Of a stretch of DNA of 64,000 bases, positions 59,200 through 64,000 are shown piece after piece. Numbering within the stretch: position 1 is the first letter of the stretch; each line of letters begins with the position of its first letter. Below the pieces are notes generated by a model. That model was not told where the DNA came from and did not search any database. It saw only the letters and a list, made by a program, of their open reading frames with translations. The stretch is taken from NCBI GenBank assembly GCA_947579665.1, contig OX388343.1:91368254-91432253 (forward strand). The letters are read 5' to 3'. The translations under genes were made by a program, and so were the position numbers. Origin of the DNA: Sympetrum striolatum (Eukaryota > Arthropoda > Insecta > Odonata > Libellulidae).

Positions 59200-60080
59200 A
59201 CAGAACTAGTAGGATGTAATTTATTTGAAAGTTTCGGAAAACTGTCAACGAAGCCTCCCTCTTCGTTGAAAGCCCTCGATAAGGAGTAAGAAAACTCCCT
59301 TTGAGGATGAAAGGAGTACATTAGTCAAGGAGATAAAGTTGTTAGCCACAACTAGTTCCCTTATCTCCCCGTGAAACCCTACTCTATCCCTGGGGATAAA
59401 AGAGCCTTCCTCTGGACTCCTCGATGGATAATAATGGGAGGATTTGTGTTAGGGTCCCCTCCCACCGGAAGTGCCGTTCCGTTTGGACATATCTGCGCTC
59501 GCCCACGCACCAATCCCCGAAAGCGGCCTATCTCCATCCCACGCCGACACCCTAAACCTCGCGAACACTAGGCGCCTTTATATCCTTCTGCTTAGACCAC
59601 CCACGCCAAAAGTGTATGTTTGCTCTGACCCCACGCCCTGGTTGACCTGGGTTTCTTGCACATGCGAAGTGTGGAACATGCGGTTTACGAGGGGAGGAAA
59701 AAAGGGTTGAAACCCAAGTCTGTGGGGTGTATCCTGCGGAGCAGGAAGTCGCTTGTGTTTTTGTTTCGGAATTTTTAAGTCGGAGGAAGGGTCAGCATTT
59801 ATGTGGAGGGACCTCAATAAAAAGGGAGAGTCATTCCTGAGGGGACCTTTTGGCAGCATTTTGCTCTTAAATATGTCGACATTCATTCTGCGCTTGGAAA
59901 GGGTTTTCTTATCTGTGTCTCCGAACCATAAAATTGTTGTTTGATGATGGTGCCTCCGAAAGCTTCCAGATAAATATGGCAAAAATTCTGTCGCATTCCT
60001 TTTATTAATACAGTCATATTGAGGGCTCATTGTGGACGAAATTGTGAAATACTTGAAATTTTGCGGTAGCACCCAATAGG
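59200..60080. other. GC-raised island with a 164-codon minus frame
   Basis: Frames on both strands overlap; the longest is 164 codons (59,578-60,072, minus). It lacks a domain, signal peptide or splice context, and its composition (P, H, K, S-rich) tracks the base bias. A 9-bp hairpin, TCAACGAAG with CTTCGTTGA around a 7-nt loop, lies at 59,245-59,269. I do not call a gene. Confidence 0.25.
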
Positions 60081-61860
60081 GGAAAGAAGGGTTTCAGAAA
60101 TCAATCTAAGTAAATTGTTATGGAAAAGGCCATAAGAGGTAGAATACTCAATACCGCAAACTAAGTTTACTATACATTATTATTATAATTCATACAGTGT
60201 TATGTACATAGCTCACGACCGCTTGATGGCTCAAGAGGCAGGAATTCAGCAGTAGAAATCTTACAAATACATAAAAACGTGCAAACTAGTTCAATTAAAA
60301 GTTGAAAATATGTAAAAATAACAGTTAATAATAAGAAGAATAGTAATAAAATATATAAGATATTGAAAAAGAATCCTAACAAATACTATATCTTCCACGA
60401 ACAAAATAATAAATATGCATAAGCAAAGTACAAACACAAACACTAATAAAACTTAAACAGTAAGATCACACGAAAGCACACTGAAGCCAACTTAGAATCG
60501 CCTTATATTCTTCTAAGATGCAGACTACAATATATTTGGCGATTTTACAGAATCGACCGTAGTGCAACCATAGCATTCAGACACTCACTTAATAATAATT
60601 TTCTTACACAACCTAATTAGATAGCAACGTGCAAAAATATCAGTAATGTTGCTGAGATGGATAGCAGAGTGAAAACGTAGTATTCTCTCGCAATTCTCTA
60701 GATACACAATATTATGAATATGTTTATTTGGATGATGGGTGCTGAATTTAACGAAGATGTGCGCGACCATTCATCTGATATAGAGCTACATTCCATTACT
60801 AATGCAGAACCATAAATACTCCAGCCTTTAGTAAAAACTATCAAAATCCTCAAAATGATTTGTCGGAATAATTCTAACTATTTTTAAGCGAGCTCATTTT
60901 AATACATCTTGGAATTATAAAATTATATCCATTCCCCTTAAGCAGCAAGTCATCTGGAGAAATATTTATTCAAGCGCTAAGCACCAAATCCAGTTATAAA
61001 CAAGATAGGCATGCAAAAAAAAAAATATTTATGAGAGAAAACGTCTGGGAGGAGAGATTCTCAAAGTTGCATTGAATGAATCGAAAGACATAATTTACAT
61101 TGATTTAAATGGTATCAGACTTAGCCCCTTACCAACCTCGAATACTTGTAATCTTTAAGAGCTTAATAGCTGGATCGAGACGCACCGTGAATAATAGAAA
61201 AAATCAGGATCTCATGCTAACCAATAGTGCATAAGTAGTTTTTTTTTAGGTGATACTTATGTGATATTCAACCTAGTTAGCAAGGTTAATTTTAAAATGT
61301 AATTCATATTACGACCACTTGCGGCTGGATGGTATACATGTATGCCAATGAGGGTACGTGAACCAAAAACGTTGGAAACTTTTACTTTAGCTGAAGTTCA
61401 TACATTTCATGAAAAAGCACTTTTAAATAATTATAGTAAATAATTACCTAATGTATACAATACTATAATTAATTGACGATATGAGTAATTTTGGAAAAAA
61501 ATTATAAATAAAATATCAAACGAGCATTAGATGCCTTTTCAGGAATTCTTTCACATCAATAATAAACCTTTTCATTAGGCTAAAAACTATTCTGTGAAGA
61601 CAATGCATAGGGGAGATCATTACAACTGTTACCATAGAGAAACTGCGTTTTTTCTTGATCGTCATAGTATTCAAGACATTTTCGCAGCTTTCGTTTGAAT
61701 TTTGGAGAAAACCTTGCTGTCACATGAGGAGAGTATTGGAGATAAGGTGTTTCATTTTATACGACGTAATTTTTTCTCGAAGTCATATCAATATTTAAAT
61801 GTTCTCCTAACACTAAATTTTAGCGCAGTCGTACGAAAAGGATTTTTTTAAAGAGCAGAT
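60081..61860. other. AT-rich non-coding stretch
   Basis: I see nothing supportable here. Confidence 0.5.
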
Positions 61861-62760
61861 GGAATTAAAAGTTCGTTTTCAATCCGATTCAAATTTCCCT
61901 GCGTTTTGACGAGGTGCGTTTTTCAACTATTCGCACCCGAACGCTAAAAGGGTTTTTCTTCATTGCGCCCAACCTGTCACTTACTCTTTCCAACCACGCA
62001 TCGATAATCACACAGGAATTCACGCGAAAACTTCGCACATCCTCCGACAATCGAGGCAGCAAATGGCGTCGGAGAGAACACGCGAAAGCAAATAGCATAA
62101 TAAGGGAGTAATAACGACTGGAAACCCTCTCGCCGACAATGACATGAAAGGAAAACAATGAAAATGTTTAGATAATAGTTGCAAAACCGATCTGCCGGTG
62201 CGAGAAAGGTCGGGATACGTTAAAGAACGAATGACGAACGAAAATAATCAAATAAGTAAGCTGCGCATTCTTCGGTACACCCTCCACACCCTTTCTAGAC
62301 GGCGGTTTCTTCCAGGAGGATCTGATTGCAATGATGATGAAGGGATTTGGTCGGAGATAGGCGTCTTGTCCTTGGAATGGCTTAGGCCAGAGGCAGCCAT
62401 TTTGGAGGTCGCGGTGCAAGGGCGTTGGTGTCGCTAGCAAGAATTGGAATGGAAGGGTGCGGCGAATGACAATCCTACGCTCCCTTGGGTGTTTTTTTGC
62501 CGAGAGCGTGGCATCGCACCTAGACGACTGTGCATTCCCAGCGTGAGACGAACACATTCGCTTCGTGGGACGAACGTCTTTGCGCTAGGAAATGCCATTT
62601 ACATTCGACGTCCTTTTTCTTTATGTCTTAGCGCAAAGAAGGGCATCAAGAAAAATGAGGCTGGGGATAGCGGCTGTGCGTAGAGTGAAACAGATTTGTT
62701 AAAAGCGCGACCTTTTCGTTGAAAAAGAAAGAGTGAAGCAAACCAGTCAATTATAGGAGT
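61861..62760. other. GC-raised island with overlapping frames
   Basis: Frames of 61-129 codons occupy both strands (longest minus, 62,168-62,557) without recognisable domains. CpG-containing words are common. It is unlike the AT-rich flanks and could be a regulatory island, or an exon whose borders I cannot define. Confidence 0.25.
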
Positions 62761-62977
62761 TCGGTAAATAAAACTTGACTTCATAATATTTTATTCATAA
62801 GTAAAATAAACTCAGCTTTTTAAAGGGCACTTTGAAAGTCGACCATTAGAATTATTAATCTCTCGAAATAAATTGTTTCTTCTCTCTGAAAATCCTGATA
62901 ACATTTATTGTTTAACGTATATTGCTAAACACGGACTTAGACATTCATTACTTTAGTTATTAGTTAGTCATTACATT

Positions 62978-63074
62978 AATTACGTTTAGGAAAATAGAGT
63001 CAAGGTGCTTGCATCCCCTGCCACACGCCGAAAAGCGGCTTGCGGGGTCCTTACATAGACATAGACATTACATT
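62978..63074 (+). mobile_element. Very short LINE 3'-end insertion with 9-bp target duplication
   Basis: Homology to the 25.9-kb LINE starts at about 62,983 (GTTTAGGAAAATAG, the last four sense codons and stop of its ORF), continues through the 3' hairpin (63,016-63,047) and ends in an ACATAG-type tail (63,052-63,066). CATTACATT occurs directly before (62,969-62,977) and directly after (63,066-63,074) the insert, forming a clear target-site duplication. The outer stem here is CCCTGC with GCGGGG, still paired through a T-G wobble. The base pair closing the inner loop is lost. Confidence 0.88.
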
Positions 63075-64000
63075 TATAAGAGCCTGCAGGTGAGAATCAT
63101 CTGCGTAATATATAGGTACCTGAAAATACTATCACGCAAAATGAATACCAAGTCAGAGGGTCTGCCTAATTTCAGGGGTCGTTTCTGTTCCCTGTTGGTA
63201 AAATTTCTTGTATGTATCATTACATGGCACAAAGACTACACTTTTATGTTAAATAATAGTTGTCTTCAGAAATACCGAGGGAGTCTTATAACGAATAATC
63301 AAAACCAGAGTGTCTCTGCGGAACTTCTTCTCACTTAAGTATGGACTTCTTTATTCAGACTTTTTCATTTACTTTTCTCACTCATTCCCTCCTTAATTGT
63401 TTTTAATAAGGAACATTTTTGAGCAAGGCATCTTCTCATTTACATCATTAGAGACAGCATTTGCTCTTTCGATATTAAGGTTAATAGCTCAGAAAAGTAA
63501 AATATTCAGGCACTCAAAGTGAAATAACTAAAAATTTGAACCGATTTAAATGGTTTTCTAACTTAATAACGCTCGCTTTCAGCATTCTCATCTGAGTTCT
63601 TTGTTAGGTAGTGAATTAATTCTTTCATTAATACTATCAGCTACAGTTTAATTTTAAGCTCCTATAAAAAATCGAATCAAATATACATAAAATAGTAACA
63701 GCTTAATATATACTAATATTTTGAAAAGATTCCTCCCGTGTTGCATGAAAATCAAATTCTGCCTAGCATGGTCAATAAAATAGATGCATACACACCATTT
63801 AATTCGGAATATCAATAACACTTAAATTTAGGACATCACGCAATTACACGCACTATCTTCTAACTGCAATTCGCCATTCTGTCTGTTTCTCTTCATTGAA
63901 TAAGGGATGTGGTTACACAAGGAAGCATTCCAAATAGAAAGAGATGACTTCATTTTCAACTCTTAGAAATTAGAAAAGCTTCTCGAGATAAGACATTATT
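63075..64000. other. AT-rich non-coding stretch
   Basis: There is nothing supportable here. A 109-codon plus frame (63,009-63,338) starts inside the LINE tail and has no recognised content beyond it. Confidence 0.5.

Noticed and set aside
59578..60072. 164-codon minus-strand open frame
   Set aside because: It overlaps open frames on the opposite strand in a GC-raised island, with no recognisable motif. It is most likely compositional.
62168..62557. 129-codon minus-strand open frame
   Set aside because: Frames on both strands coexist and no family feature is visible.
1..64000. CRISPR arrays, operons, phage or bacterial defence systems
   Set aside because: No spaced direct-repeat array, no ribosome binding sites and no packed co-directional genes. 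The window is eukaryotic in character.

Overview
The window looks like gene-poor nuclear DNA from an arthropod, probably an insect. The evidence is an AT-rich background, no operon-like gene packing, one intronless eukaryotic tRNA gene with a Pol III terminator, decayed LINE and SINE-like copies, a Tc1/mariner-type MITE, (AT)n microsatellites, and candidate spliceosomal exons with consensus borders. I cannot name the species. Apart from the retrotransposon fragment, the open reading frames have the length and composition expected of chance frames, so most of the window is best read as intergenic or intronic sequence.

Layout. 1-9,036 is AT-rich filler with pyrimidine-rich, GC-raised islands near 3.1-3.7, 5.7-6.5 and 7.6-8.2 kb. 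A candidate 84-nt exon with strong splice sites lies at 9,037-9,120. From 15 to 24 kb there are a tRNA-like relic, a GAGA-motif array, a hAT-like terminus, a duplicated locus carrying a (TA)n microsatellite, a 116-bp MITE with TA target duplications, and a tRNA-derived SINE remnant. A 5'-truncated CR1/L2/Jockey-type LINE lies on the minus strand at 25,919-27,540, with RT motifs intact but one internal stop. A GC-rich island at 34.86-35.35 kb carries a TATA box and an initiator-like site at canonical spacing. A SINE relic lies at 39 kb and a SINE with an RTE-like tail at 43.9 kb. The one clearly functional gene is tRNA-Asp(GTC) at 45,290-45,361, minus strand. A 36-nt candidate microexon is at 46,163-46,198.

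From 52.6 kb on there is a severed LINE 3' tail, then an array in which a tRNA B-box-like motif recurs six times every 165-170 bp. This is a two-monomer higher-order tandem repeat with a period of about 335 bp. After it come a second (AT)n microsatellite, a 38-bp near-perfect palindrome, several GC-raised islands that may be regulatory, and a roughly 90-bp LINE 3'-end insertion with a 9-bp target-site duplication at 63.0 kb.

The three LINE 3' ends (25.9, 52.6 and 63.0 kb) share a compact hairpin with a GAAA loop followed by a short tandem tail. That is the expected form of a 3' structure recognised by the element's own reverse transcriptase. I found no multi-gene system in the window. The most unusual items are the periodic B-box array, the LINE 3' hairpin with a partly compensated variant, the candidate promoter island, and the two candidate exons.
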